6,655 nt of DNA from an uncultured Flammeovirgaceae bacterium (GTDB lineage: Bacteria; Bacteroidota; Bacteroidia; Cytophagales; Cyclobacteriaceae): contig CAMLLI010000250.1 of the NCBI GenBank assembly GCA_946480685.1, forward strand, positions 1-6,655, in the 5' to 3' direction. Position 1 is the stretch's first letter. Each line of letters opens with the position of its first letter. The notes beneath the pieces are model-generated. The model saw only the letters and a program-made list of their open reading frames with translations, was not told the origin of the DNA and made no database searches. Positions 1 through 5,962 of the stretch are shown in pieces. The translations under genes and the position numbers were made by a program.

Positions 1-582
1 AAATGATTCTCCTATACCTACTGTACGAATTACTTTATGATATATAGCAGGTGTGCTGAATGTCTTCTTCAACTTTGGAATTACCAGGTCCGTCATCATC
101 CGTTTCATTTCGTGTGGCACACCTGGCATGGACACAAACACTTTACCGTGGCGTTCGAACCACATGCCCGGAGCAGTACCCAGTACGTTGGTAACTTTCT
201 CGCAGCATACCGGCAGCGCAGCCTGCTGGCGATTGACCTCCGTTAATTCGCGACCCCGGCTGGTAAAGAACTCCGTTACTTCCGCGAGCGCTTCATCATG
301 AATCTTTACTTCGCAGTTAAAATACTTTGCCAGGCAGGGTTTCGTTAGATCATCGTTCGTAGGCCCCAACCCACCTGTGATCAACACAATGTCTGCCCGC
401 TTCTCTGCCTCTGCAAATGCAGCAAGGATCTCCCCTTCCTGGTCGCCAACCGTTGTCTTCCGAATTACTTTTATACCGGCATTGCTGAGCTCAACACTCA
501 TCCATTGCGAATTCGTATCAACAATTTGTCCATATAGTATCTCATCCCCGATGGTCAGCAGCTCGGCCAAAATAGTCTTCAT
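1..582 (-). CDS. cinA: CinA-family protein, N-terminal MoCF-binding domain (partial, runs off left edge)
   Basis: Reading leftward from the ATG at 582, 194 codons stay open to the window edge, so only the N-terminal half of a protein usually a little over 400 residues long is present. The part seen is the molybdopterin-binding-like (MoCF) domain. It shows GDEILYGQIVDTN (residues 12-24), TGGLGPTNDDLTKP (69-82), NVLGTAPGM (132-140) and MPGVPHEM (152-159), a series typical of CinA. CinA proteins are cytoplasmic. Family members act as NMN deamidase and/or ADP-ribose pyrophosphatase in pyridine-nucleotide recycling, and the old name 'competence/damage-inducible' comes from Gram-positive operons. 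The C-terminal amidase (PncC-like) domain would lie outside the window, so its presence is not shown. The gene is divergent from the lipoprotein at 662, with 79 bp between the starts. The start is preceded by an AT-rich leader without a Shine-Dalgarno sequence. Family assignment is secure; the exact activity is not. Confidence 0.93.
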   Translation of the reverse strand, partial: MKTILAELLTIGDEILYGQIVDTNSQWMSVELSNAGIKVIRKTTVGDQEGEILAAFAEAEKRADIVLITGGLGPTNDDLTKPCLAKYFNCEVKIHDEALAEVTEFFTSRGRELTEVNRQQAALPVCCEKVTNVLGTAPGMWFERHGKVFVSMPGVPHEMKRMMTDLVIPKLKKTFSTPAIYHKVIRTVGIGESF

Positions 583-623
583 AGATTACTTTAAAAATTT
601 CAAAATCATCATCCAACGTTCTG

Positions 624-654
624 CAAAGGAAACCAGTCTTACCTAATAAACAAA
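624..654 (-). promoter_or_regulatory. Possible Bacteroidota-type promoter for cinA
   Basis: On the minus strand TTTG (654-651) is followed after 19 nt by TTCCTTTG (631-624). This fits the Bacteroidota housekeeping layout, TTTG about 19-21 nt before TAnnTTTG, except for T instead of the important A at position 2 of the -7 box. Transcription would begin near 615-620 and give a leader of about 35 nt before the cinA ATG at 582. A single match of this length can arise by chance. Confidence 0.35.
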
Positions 655-661
655 CATCTCT

Positions 662-1648
662 ATGAATCCGACACCGATTAAAATCAAAAACTGGCTGCAG
701 GTAATTCTGATAGCGGCAATCGCGATGCTCCACTACTCCTGCGATGTATTGCAAGACGATGATCCGTCCAATGGCTCGCAGGTAGACATCAGTAATGACA
801 AGGTATATGTATTGCCTAACGGTTCTGCCTATATCGATCTATACTCCAAAATAAAAACGTCTGGTACGGTAAAGCTGAACATCTCCGGTCAGCCGCGGCA
901 TGGCAACATCACTGAATTAAGCAGTGGCTTTCTGCAATACTCACCTGATAATGCTTTTAGAAGAGGACAAGATGCCATAGCTTTCTCTATATATTCAGCC
1001 AACAACGAATTCATCAAGTTCGACAGCGTAATCATTATTGTAGAAGATGATACTACCCAACTTCCCTGCGGTATATATCCGCGCAACGATTCTGTCTATA
1101 ATGTTACCGGCCCGGTAACTATTAATGTATTACAGAACGATGTACTCTGCGATTCTTCCGATCTTATTGTAGAAGTATATAAGCCATCGACTAGCTTCCC
1201 TCCGTATGCAGGTATCGCCACCGTTGTAAGCGGCAACCGCATTCAATATACTCCGGGCAGCGGATTCACCGGCACGGACAAGATCATTTACAAAGTATAT
1301 TCACCTACCGACACTGCCAAAATTGGATTCGGTGTAGTATATATCGAGAAAGAGCAAGCCTGCAACTGGCAGCTACGTGACGATCACTATACCGTGGACA
1401 GCGATTCACTAAGTTCCAACCTGCTGCGTCTGCTGGTTTTCAACAACGATACGCTCTGCATGGACACAGCGCAATATACTTTCTCAATCTCGAAAGCTCC
1501 GCGATACGGTACAGCATCACTCTACAAAACATACGCGATCGACTATATCGTGCCGGATACAACAGCAGCCATTACGGACAGTCTTTACTATAAAGTCTGT
1601 TACGGTTCACAGTGCAAGGAAGCAAGCGTGGGGATAACGATTCATTGA
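662..1648 (+). CDS. Lipoprotein with three Ig/cadherin-like (tandem-95 type) repeats
   Basis: This is a 328-residue exported lipoprotein. Residues 1-27 form a type II signal peptide: basic K7, K9, a hydrophobic stretch WLQVILIAAIAML, and lipobox HYSC with lipidated C27. The mature start (DVLQDDDP) is acid-rich, which in Bacteroidota can mark export to the cell surface; this is an inference. Three beta-sandwich-like units follow, at about 42-130, 136-229 and 234-328. The second shows the usual signature of this group: VTINVLQNDVL, then IQYTPGSGFTGTDKIIYKVYS (residues 194-214). The first has LQYSPDNAFRRGQDAIAFSIY at the same place and the third has a degenerate version ending LYYKVCYG. Units 2 and 3 share a cysteine pair, C136/C163 and C234/C266; unit 3 also has C313/C318. 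Such domains usually serve binding or adhesion; no ligand can be named. The ATG at 662 is chosen because it gives a complete signal peptide. There is no Shine-Dalgarno sequence, only an A-rich leader. The next gene is a sigma factor 67 bp downstream. Confidence 0.85.
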   Translation: MNPTPIKIKNWLQVILIAAIAMLHYSCDVLQDDDPSNGSQVDISNDKVYVLPNGSAYIDLYSKIKTSGTVKLNISGQPRHGNITELSSGFLQYSPDNAFRRGQDAIAFSIYSANNEFIKFDSVIIIVEDDTTQLPCGIYPRNDSVYNVTGPVTINVLQNDVLCDSSDLIVEVYKPSTSFPPYAGIATVVSGNRIQYTPGSGFTGTDKIIYKVYSPTDTAKIGFGVVYIEKEQACNWQLRDDHYTVDSDSLSSNLLRLLVFNNDTLCMDTAQYTFSISKAPRYGTASLYKTYAIDYIVPDTTAAITDSLYYKVCYGSQCKEASVGITIH

Positions 1649-1679
1649 TCTGAAACAAAACTAAAAAACGACCCAATAC

Positions 1680-1706
1680 AGGTCTTCACTTTCGCGGTGA
1701 AGACCT
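1680..1706. promoter_or_regulatory. Perfect 10-bp hairpin just upstream of the sigma factor start
   Basis: AGGTCTTCAC (1680-1689) pairs perfectly with GTGAAGACCT (1697-1706) around the 7-nt loop TTTCGCG. No T-run follows on the plus strand (CCCCTGTTT and then the ATG), so it is not a textbook intrinsic terminator. It ends 9 nt before the sigma ATG at 1716 and therefore covers the ribosome-landing region. It could end lipoprotein transcription, hold down translation of the sigma factor, or bind a protein. The structure is seen directly; the role is open. Confidence 0.6.
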
Positions 1707-1715
1707 CCCCTGTTT

Positions 1716-2270
1716 ATGCAATATCAACACTTGCTGGAACGATGCAAAAAGAAGGATGCTTCCGCACAACGGATCCTGTACGATCTGTTCAAGGCCAGGC
1801 TCATGGGCCTGTGCAGACGATACGCAAAAAATCGCGAAGATGCACAGGACATGTTGCAGGAAACCTTCATCAAGATCTTTACAAAAATAAACCAGGTTGA
1901 GACCGCGAATAAGCTTGAATCGTGGATGAAATCTATAGCGGTGCACACAGCCATCGACCATTATCATAAATCAAAGAAGACGAGTCTGCAGCTCTATACA
2001 TCTTCTGATTATGATATAGCAGGCATCGATACAGAAGGTATAGTAGGAAACTTGTCGGATGAATTCCTCATCTCTGTTATCAATGAACTGCCGGAAGGTT
2101 GCCGCATCATCTTTAACCTGTTTGAAGTGGAAGGATATAGTCATGCCGAAATTGCTACACTGCTGAATGTAACAGAAGGCACATCGCGGTCGCAGCTCCA
2201 CCATGCCAAGTATTTGCTCAAGGAAAAATTAACACGTATCGGAATTAAGCGCTATGAAAAGCTTGCCTGA
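1716..2270 (+). CDS. ECF-type RNA polymerase sigma factor
   Basis: This 184-residue cytoplasmic protein has the two-domain plan of extracytoplasmic-function sigma factors, which direct RNA polymerase core to a special set of promoters. Region 2 covers about 8-85 and includes the core-binding helix REDAQDMLQETFIKIF (40-55) and ESWMKSIAVHTAIDHYHK (68-85). A linker of about 30 residues leads to region 4 (about 117-172), which has ELPEGCRIIFNLFEVEGYSH (124-143) and the DNA-reading helix-turn-helix EIATLLNVTEGTSRSQLHHA (145-164). There is no region 1.1 or 3, and the length is normal for the family. The downstream gene overlaps its last 17 bp and codes for the likely anti-sigma partner, so the two should be translationally coupled. 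The ATG at 1716 is the first in frame, and the encoded protein begins right before region 2. Its leader is a hairpin plus C-rich sequence, unlike the A-rich leaders of most neighbours. Target promoters cannot be told from this window. Confidence 0.95.
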   Translation: MQYQHLLERCKKKDASAQRILYDLFKARLMGLCRRYAKNREDAQDMLQETFIKIFTKINQVETANKLESWMKSIAVHTAIDHYHKSKKTSLQLYTSSDYDIAGIDTEGIVGNLSDEFLISVINELPEGCRIIFNLFEVEGYSHAEIATLLNVTEGTSRSQLHHAKYLLKEKLTRIGIKRYEKLA

Positions 2271-3657
2271 AAAAGATTTCTGGAACAACATCAAAACGCG
2301 GTTAATTAATTATACCGAAGATCCGGACGATGACTGGGATGATATCGCTGCTATTATTTCGCCCTCGCGTTACGACTCGCGCAAGTGGCTTGAGTTGACG
2401 CAGGATATAGTATCAGTAATTGTGTTAGTACTGTTGTTGCTGTTCACAGTGAATACAACGGATAGTATACCCGCCGGACAAGATATTGCAGGTATAGGTA
2501 CGGAAATAGATCAAAACAAACCTTCCGGTCAAACGATCAGTGAAAGCGAGCCTATAACTGTTGATGATCATAAGGGAAAACATAACTCACGCAACAGCTT
2601 AACGAATCAGGAGAAGCAACCAGAAACACTTTCACACAAAGATGACGCCCCTGTTTATGATTTCAGCACCAACAAAACCGCAAATACATTGACAGGTTAC
2701 ATTCGTAATGGAAACTATAGCAACAACGCAAGCGCTCAATCGGGCCATCGTACTAACCGAACAATTAACCAACAGACAACTGACAAAACTATAGATATAC
2801 AACATAGTGACGAACCCATTACGATTTCATCAGAGTCGGTTGAAAGTAGTGAATCCAACATCAACACTAACAACATAGAGCGTAATAAAACTATAACACT
2901 CAACAATTCTTCACAGATTGCGACTGGGGATTCTGTGGAAAATATAATCAAGACCGATAGCATCGCTCATAAAGAACCAGTTCGAAAGGAAGAACAGCCG
3001 ACTAAAAAACGTAAGAAATTCCATCCGGCAATTTACTTTACAGTATCACCTTCGCTTGCCTATCAAAAAATGACACCGGCAAAGAATGATGCCATCAACA
3101 TCACTGAGTTAAAGTCGGATGGTATATTTTCGTCCAACCGCTTAGGACTTGCCATCGATGGTGGCTTCCAGATACCGGTCACCAAAACCATCGAAGTATA
3201 TGCAGGTCTGTCCTATTATCAGCAAAATCAAACTATAACATACAAATATAGCGCAGGTACTGTCGAAGAGATCGAAGGAAATCCGGAGGAAGACTATATC
3301 ATTAAACCGGGCATCAGGCAGAGAGATTTTTCGTATGCCATGCGGAATGCGGGTGTCTCTGCCGGCTTCTTCTATCGCCTCAAAACGGATAAGCTCATGC
3401 ACAAGATCGGAACTGGCCTGCAATATCAAAAAGGGTTTCTGCGTGCCAGCGAAGGCGATACATATACCAATCGATCATCCAGTTACCTCAACTACCAACT
3501 GCTATATAGATTGGAGCTCGCTGTAAATCCGCGAACGAATTTTTATATACAACCGAGCTTCACGCATGCTATACATGCGAGCGAATCTCTTAACGAACCC
3601 TTTACTCTAAAACCGTATCGGGCTGCCATTGGCATTGGCATGATCTATCGTTTCTGA
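2254..3657 (+). CDS. Dma-like dual membrane-spanning anti-sigma factor with C-terminal outer-membrane beta-barrel
   Basis: This 467-residue protein is built as a bridge through the cell envelope. Residues 1-48 are a polar, acidic cytoplasmic head (FWNNIKTRL 9-17; DPDDDWDDIAAII 23-35), the expected sigma-binding part. R39, R43 and K44 precede one helix at about 49-66 (TQDIVSVIVLVLLLLFTV), which predicts an N-in topology. Residues 67-250 are a low-complexity linker rich in N, T, S, D, E and Q with no hydrophobic core. A basic patch KKRKK (251-255) leads into about 210 residues of alternating beta-strands (for example IYFTVSPSLAYQK 260-272, IEVYAGLSYYQQN 313-325, LLYRLELAV 417-424), ending in GIGMIYRF. 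A terminal aromatic residue of this kind is the usual signal for BAM-driven outer-membrane insertion; the size suggests 8 strands. No cysteine is present and no zinc-binding anti-sigma motif is seen. The layout matches the Dma anti-sigma factors described in Bacteroides thetaiotaomicron, which pair with an ECF sigma factor and influence vesiculation. The 17-bp overlap with the sigma gene supports that pairing. What the barrel senses is unknown. Confidence 0.8.
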   Translation: MKSLPEKDFWNNIKTRLINYTEDPDDDWDDIAAIISPSRYDSRKWLELTQDIVSVIVLVLLLLFTVNTTDSIPAGQDIAGIGTEIDQNKPSGQTISESEPITVDDHKGKHNSRNSLTNQEKQPETLSHKDDAPVYDFSTNKTANTLTGYIRNGNYSNNASAQSGHRTNRTINQQTTDKTIDIQHSDEPITISSESVESSESNINTNNIERNKTITLNNSSQIATGDSVENIIKTDSIAHKEPVRKEEQPTKKRKKFHPAIYFTVSPSLAYQKMTPAKNDAINITELKSDGIFSSNRLGLAIDGGFQIPVTKTIEVYAGLSYYQQNQTITYKYSAGTVEEIEGNPEEDYIIKPGIRQRDFSYAMRNAGVSAGFFYRLKTDKLMHKIGTGLQYQKGFLRASEGDTYTNRSSSYLNYQLLYRLELAVNPRTNFYIQPSFTHAIHASESLNEPFTLKPYRAAIGIGMIYRF

Positions 3658-3669
3658 TCGGTGTAGTAT

Positions 3670-3807
3670 ATGGTTTGGAATAAACGCCACAATTCGCGGC
3701 CGGGGAATGCATTGTCTCATCAGAAAAAACATAGTCGCATTCTGTTGAAGGTAATACATTTCCTGGTGCAATTGGCCACGCAAAACACCTACAAGAAAGA
3801 TGAATAG
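3670..3807 (+). CDS. Doubtful 45-codon small open frame in the gap
   Basis: An ATG 12 nt after the anti-sigma stop opens 45 codons ending at TAG 3805-3807. It would encode a basic peptide starting MVWNKRHNSRPGN, with a short hydrophobic piece ILLKVIHFLVQLA (residues 24-36) and ending YKKDE. It has no recognised domain, no signal peptide and no Shine-Dalgarno sequence. It fills about two thirds of an otherwise empty 202-bp gap on the same strand as its neighbours, which is the only argument for it. It may be chance or a decayed fragment. Confidence 0.2.
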   Translation: MVWNKRHNSRPGNALSHQKKHSRILLKVIHFLVQLATQNTYKKDE

Positions 3808-3817
3808 TGTAATTCGC

Positions 3818-3850
3818 TGGTAAAGGTTATTTTAGAGAACACCTTTATCA
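3818..3850. other. Stem-loop just upstream of the hydroxy-acid oxidase gene
   Basis: TGGTAAAGGT (3818-3827) pairs with ACCTTTATCA (3841-3850), giving 10 pairs including one G-T, around a 13-nt AT-rich loop. It ends 9 nt before the ATG at 3860, the same distance as the hairpin before the sigma gene. It could be an operator or a leader structure. No T-run follows, so a terminator role is unlikely. Confidence 0.35.
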
Positions 3851-3859
3851 ACGATTCGC

Positions 3860-5125
3860 ATGAAATTCACAGCTCCCGAATGGCAAAAGGAAATATACCT
3901 CAGCGGTTTCGCCGGCATTCTTCCTCGTGTCAATATTGATCTTGCCAATCTTGAAGCCTCCGCCAGGCGACACATGAGTCGTAACGCCTATGCTTACATT
4001 GCCGGGGGTGCAGGTTGTGAAGACACCATGAAGAACAATCGCAGTGCATTTTCAAACTATAGCATTGTGCCGCGAATGTTGTGTAACGTTGGTGAACGCG
4101 ACACATCTGTTGAACTGTTCGGAGAAAAATTACCATCACCTTTTTTACTTTCACCGGTCGGTGTATTGGAAATGGTTCATCGCGATGCAGATATAGCGGT
4201 TGCGCGTGCAGCGGCAAAACTTGGTATACCCTATATATTCTCCAACCAGGCGAGCAAGCCTATGGAAGCGTGTTCTGCAGTAATGCAAAACAGTCCGCGG
4301 TGGTTCCAATTATATTGGAGTAAGTCAAATGAACTGGTAACAAGTTTTGTGCAGCGCGCTGAACGTTGCGGCTGCAAGGCCATCGTTGTAACACTTGATA
4401 CGACTTTACTCGGCTGGCGAACGCGTGATCTTGAACTCGCCTATCTCCCCTTTCTGGAAGGTAAAGGAATTGCACAGTATACATCTGATCCTGTCTTTCA
4501 AAAAATGTTAGATGAAGCGGATGAAGGAGCCGATGTAAAAAGAAAAATAACTTTCAAGAGTATAGCAGGGCTGGTAAAGATGGTGAATAATTATCCCGGC
4601 AATAGTTTTTTACACAAGCTTCGTTCCGGCCGACCGATAAAGGCAGTTAGAAAATTCACAGCAACTTATTCCAATCCATGCACAACGTGGAGTGATCTAA
4701 AGTTCTTGAGACAGCAAACAAAACTACCCATTCTGCTAAAAGGTATCCTGCATGCTGACGATGCACGCAGGGCAATTGACCATGGTATAGATGGCATTAT
4801 CATTTCGAATCATGGCGGCCGTCAGGTTGATGGCGCTATTGCAACACTCGATGCATTACCAAAAATATGTGATGTTATTCGAGGAACTATACCGATATTA
4901 CTTGACAGTGGCATTCGCGGAGGTGCTGATGTTTTTAAAGCACTCGCGCTTGGAGCGAAAGCGGTTTGCATAGGAAGACCTTACGTGTATGGATTGGCGA
5001 TTGCAGGTGAGCAGGGAGTATATACCGTACTCCGCAATTTCATGGCCGAATTCGAATTAACGATGGCACTTTCGGGTTGTAAAAATATTCAGGAGATTAC
5101 CACAGATCGTTTACAGCGAACATAA
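3860..5125 (+). CDS. FMN-dependent alpha-hydroxy-acid oxidizing enzyme, lactate 2-monooxygenase-like
   Basis: This 421-residue cytoplasmic TIM-barrel flavoenzyme oxidizes a 2-hydroxy acid, most likely L-lactate, to the 2-oxo acid. In true lactate 2-monooxygenases the pyruvate is released as acetate and CO2. Every active-site residue of the glycolate oxidase family can be placed: Y46 (NAYAYIAGG), Y152 (WFQLYW), D180 and R187 (VTLDTTLLGWR), K294 (LLKGI), H318 and R321 (SNHGGRQ), and the phosphate-binding segments around D349 (DSGIRGG) and G372-R373. Three features point to the monooxygenase branch: LSPVGV puts glycine (G101) where oxidases usually have alanine; FQLYWSK and LGWRTRDLELAYLPF resemble that branch; and a long region at about 197-276 occupies the loop 4 insertion. 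No signal peptide or membrane segment is present. A dehydrogenase passing electrons to quinone cannot be ruled out. The gene stands alone, with a 202-bp gap before it and 72 bp after it. The start gives the usual N-terminus (WQKEIYLSGFAG). Confidence 0.9.
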   Translation: MKFTAPEWQKEIYLSGFAGILPRVNIDLANLEASARRHMSRNAYAYIAGGAGCEDTMKNNRSAFSNYSIVPRMLCNVGERDTSVELFGEKLPSPFLLSPVGVLEMVHRDADIAVARAAAKLGIPYIFSNQASKPMEACSAVMQNSPRWFQLYWSKSNELVTSFVQRAERCGCKAIVVTLDTTLLGWRTRDLELAYLPFLEGKGIAQYTSDPVFQKMLDEADEGADVKRKITFKSIAGLVKMVNNYPGNSFLHKLRSGRPIKAVRKFTATYSNPCTTWSDLKFLRQQTKLPILLKGILHADDARRAIDHGIDGIIISNHGGRQVDGAIATLDALPKICDVIRGTIPILLDSGIRGGADVFKALALGAKAVCIGRPYVYGLAIAGEQGVYTVLRNFMAEFELTMALSGCKNIQEITTDRLQRT

Positions 5126-5139
5126 ATCTTCTGGCGCCA

Positions 5140-5167
5140 AAACGCTTGTTAAAACTACAAGACGTTT
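5140..5167. terminator. Bulged stem-loop after the oxidase gene, possible terminator
   Basis: AAACG-CTTGT (5140-5149) pairs with ACAAG-CGTTT (5157-5161 and 5163-5167), leaving A5162 bulged and a 7-nt loop TAAAACT. It begins 14 nt after the TAA of the oxidase gene, where a transcript end would be expected, and lies 30 nt before the next start. No T-run follows on the plus strand, so intrinsic termination is only a possibility. Confidence 0.3.
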
Positions 5168-5197
5168 ACAACGGTCGTAGACTTTTATTTACCTTTC

Positions 5198-5938
5198 ATG
5201 CGAATTAAACAGTTTATGAAACGATCGACAATTGCCATGCTGACAGCGCTTGTATTTACAGCCTGTACGACCGCTCAACTTAACCAGACGATGAGCGAAG
5301 TGAACAAAGCCCTTAACACCGAAAAACCATTAACCACTGCCGAGGTAGGCGAAGGATTGAAAGAAGCGTTGGTAAAAGGTATATCCAACGGATCAGACAT
5401 GGCTTCGCAACTGGATGGCTACTTCAAAAATCCGAAGATCAAAATTCCGTTTCCACCGGATGTAAAAAAAGTGGAAGATAAATTACGACAGATTGGTTTG
5501 GGCAGTGAAGTAGATAAATTTATACTTACCTTGAATCGGGGCGCAGAAGATGCAGCCAAGGAAGCCAAACCTATATTTGTGAATGCGATCCGGCAAATGA
5601 CTATTCAGGATGCGTGGAGTATTTTACGCGGATCAGACAATGCAGCAACCGAATATTTAAAGCGCACAACCTCTGCACAACTGCGCGAAAAATTTCAACC
5701 GGTAATTGCCAGCTCGCTCAGCAAAGTAAATGCAACCAAATATTATAGCGACTTGGTAACACAGTATAATCGTATTCCGTTTGTTGAAAAAGTAAATCCG
5801 GACCTGAATGATTACGCTACCACCAAAGCCATGGACGGATTATTTTTACTGATAGCTGATGAAGAAAAGAAGATACGCGAAGATCCTGTGGCACGTACAA
5901 CTGAATTGTTAAAAAGAGTTTTTGGCAGCAAGCAATAA
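5198..5938 (+). CDS. DUF4197 lipoprotein of unknown function
   Basis: This is a 246-residue predicted lipoprotein. The signal peptide has basic R2, K4, K8, R9, a hydrophobic stretch TIAMLTALVF and a lipobox ending TAC with C23. The ATG at 5216 (M7, MKRSTIAML) would give a more typical short signal, so the start is not certain. From about residue 45 the protein follows the DUF4197 pattern: GEGLKEALVKGI (51-62), KIPFP (82-86), LTLNRGAEDAAKEAKPIFVNAIRQMTIQDA (110-139, read in parts), LRGSDNAATEYLKRT (143-157), FQPVI (166-170), and a C-terminal DGLFLLIADEEKKIREDP (213-230) with LLKRVFG. It is all helical in appearance and nearly full length for the family. The domain is widespread in Gram-negative bacteria, but no activity is established to my knowledge. 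Only 24 bp separate it from the PaaN gene, which suggests a shared transcript. That closeness does not by itself make it a phenylacetate gene. Confidence 0.85.
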   Translation: MRIKQFMKRSTIAMLTALVFTACTTAQLNQTMSEVNKALNTEKPLTTAEVGEGLKEALVKGISNGSDMASQLDGYFKNPKIKIPFPPDVKKVEDKLRQIGLGSEVDKFILTLNRGAEDAAKEAKPIFVNAIRQMTIQDAWSILRGSDNAATEYLKRTTSAQLREKFQPVIASSLSKVNATKYYSDLVTQYNRIPFVEKVNPDLNDYATTKAMDGLFLLIADEEKKIREDPVARTTELLKRVFGSKQ

Positions 5939-5962
5939 GTAAACTACTAAACAACCAGATAT

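Larger units (their letters stand above)
3658..3859. other. Intergenic region between anti-sigma gene and oxidase gene
   Basis: These 202 bp separate the sigma/anti-sigma pair from the metabolic genes. Apart from the doubtful 45-codon frame and the hairpin at 3818-3850, nothing was recognised. No full TAnnTTTG promoter with an upstream TTTG was found; TATTTTAG at 3828-3835, inside the hairpin loop, is a one-mismatch -7-like box without a partner. The gap length suggests that the downstream gene has its own promoter here. Confidence 0.5.

Noticed and set aside
37..301. Plus-strand open frames opposite cinA
   Set aside because: They are antisense to a frame with clear CinA motifs, carry no domain of their own and overlap each other.
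1697..1900. Plus-strand frame overlapping the sigma factor
   Set aside because: It is an out-of-frame reading of the sigma gene; region 2 motifs lie only in the 1716 frame.
2452..3018. Possible tandem DNA repeat in the linker of the anti-sigma protein
   Set aside because: The region is rich in AAC and ACA codons, but no repeat unit of fixed length recurs.
3142..3429. Minus-strand frame opposite the barrel domain
   Set aside because: It is a shadow of a strongly patterned beta-barrel coding frame, without a signal or domain.
3669..3677. TATGGTTTG as a promoter -7 box
   Set aside because: It has three bases instead of two between TA and TTTG and no TTTG at the right distance upstream.
5132..5139. 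Palindrome TGGCGCCA
   Set aside because: It is only 8 bases, has no second copy nearby, and is explained by chance.
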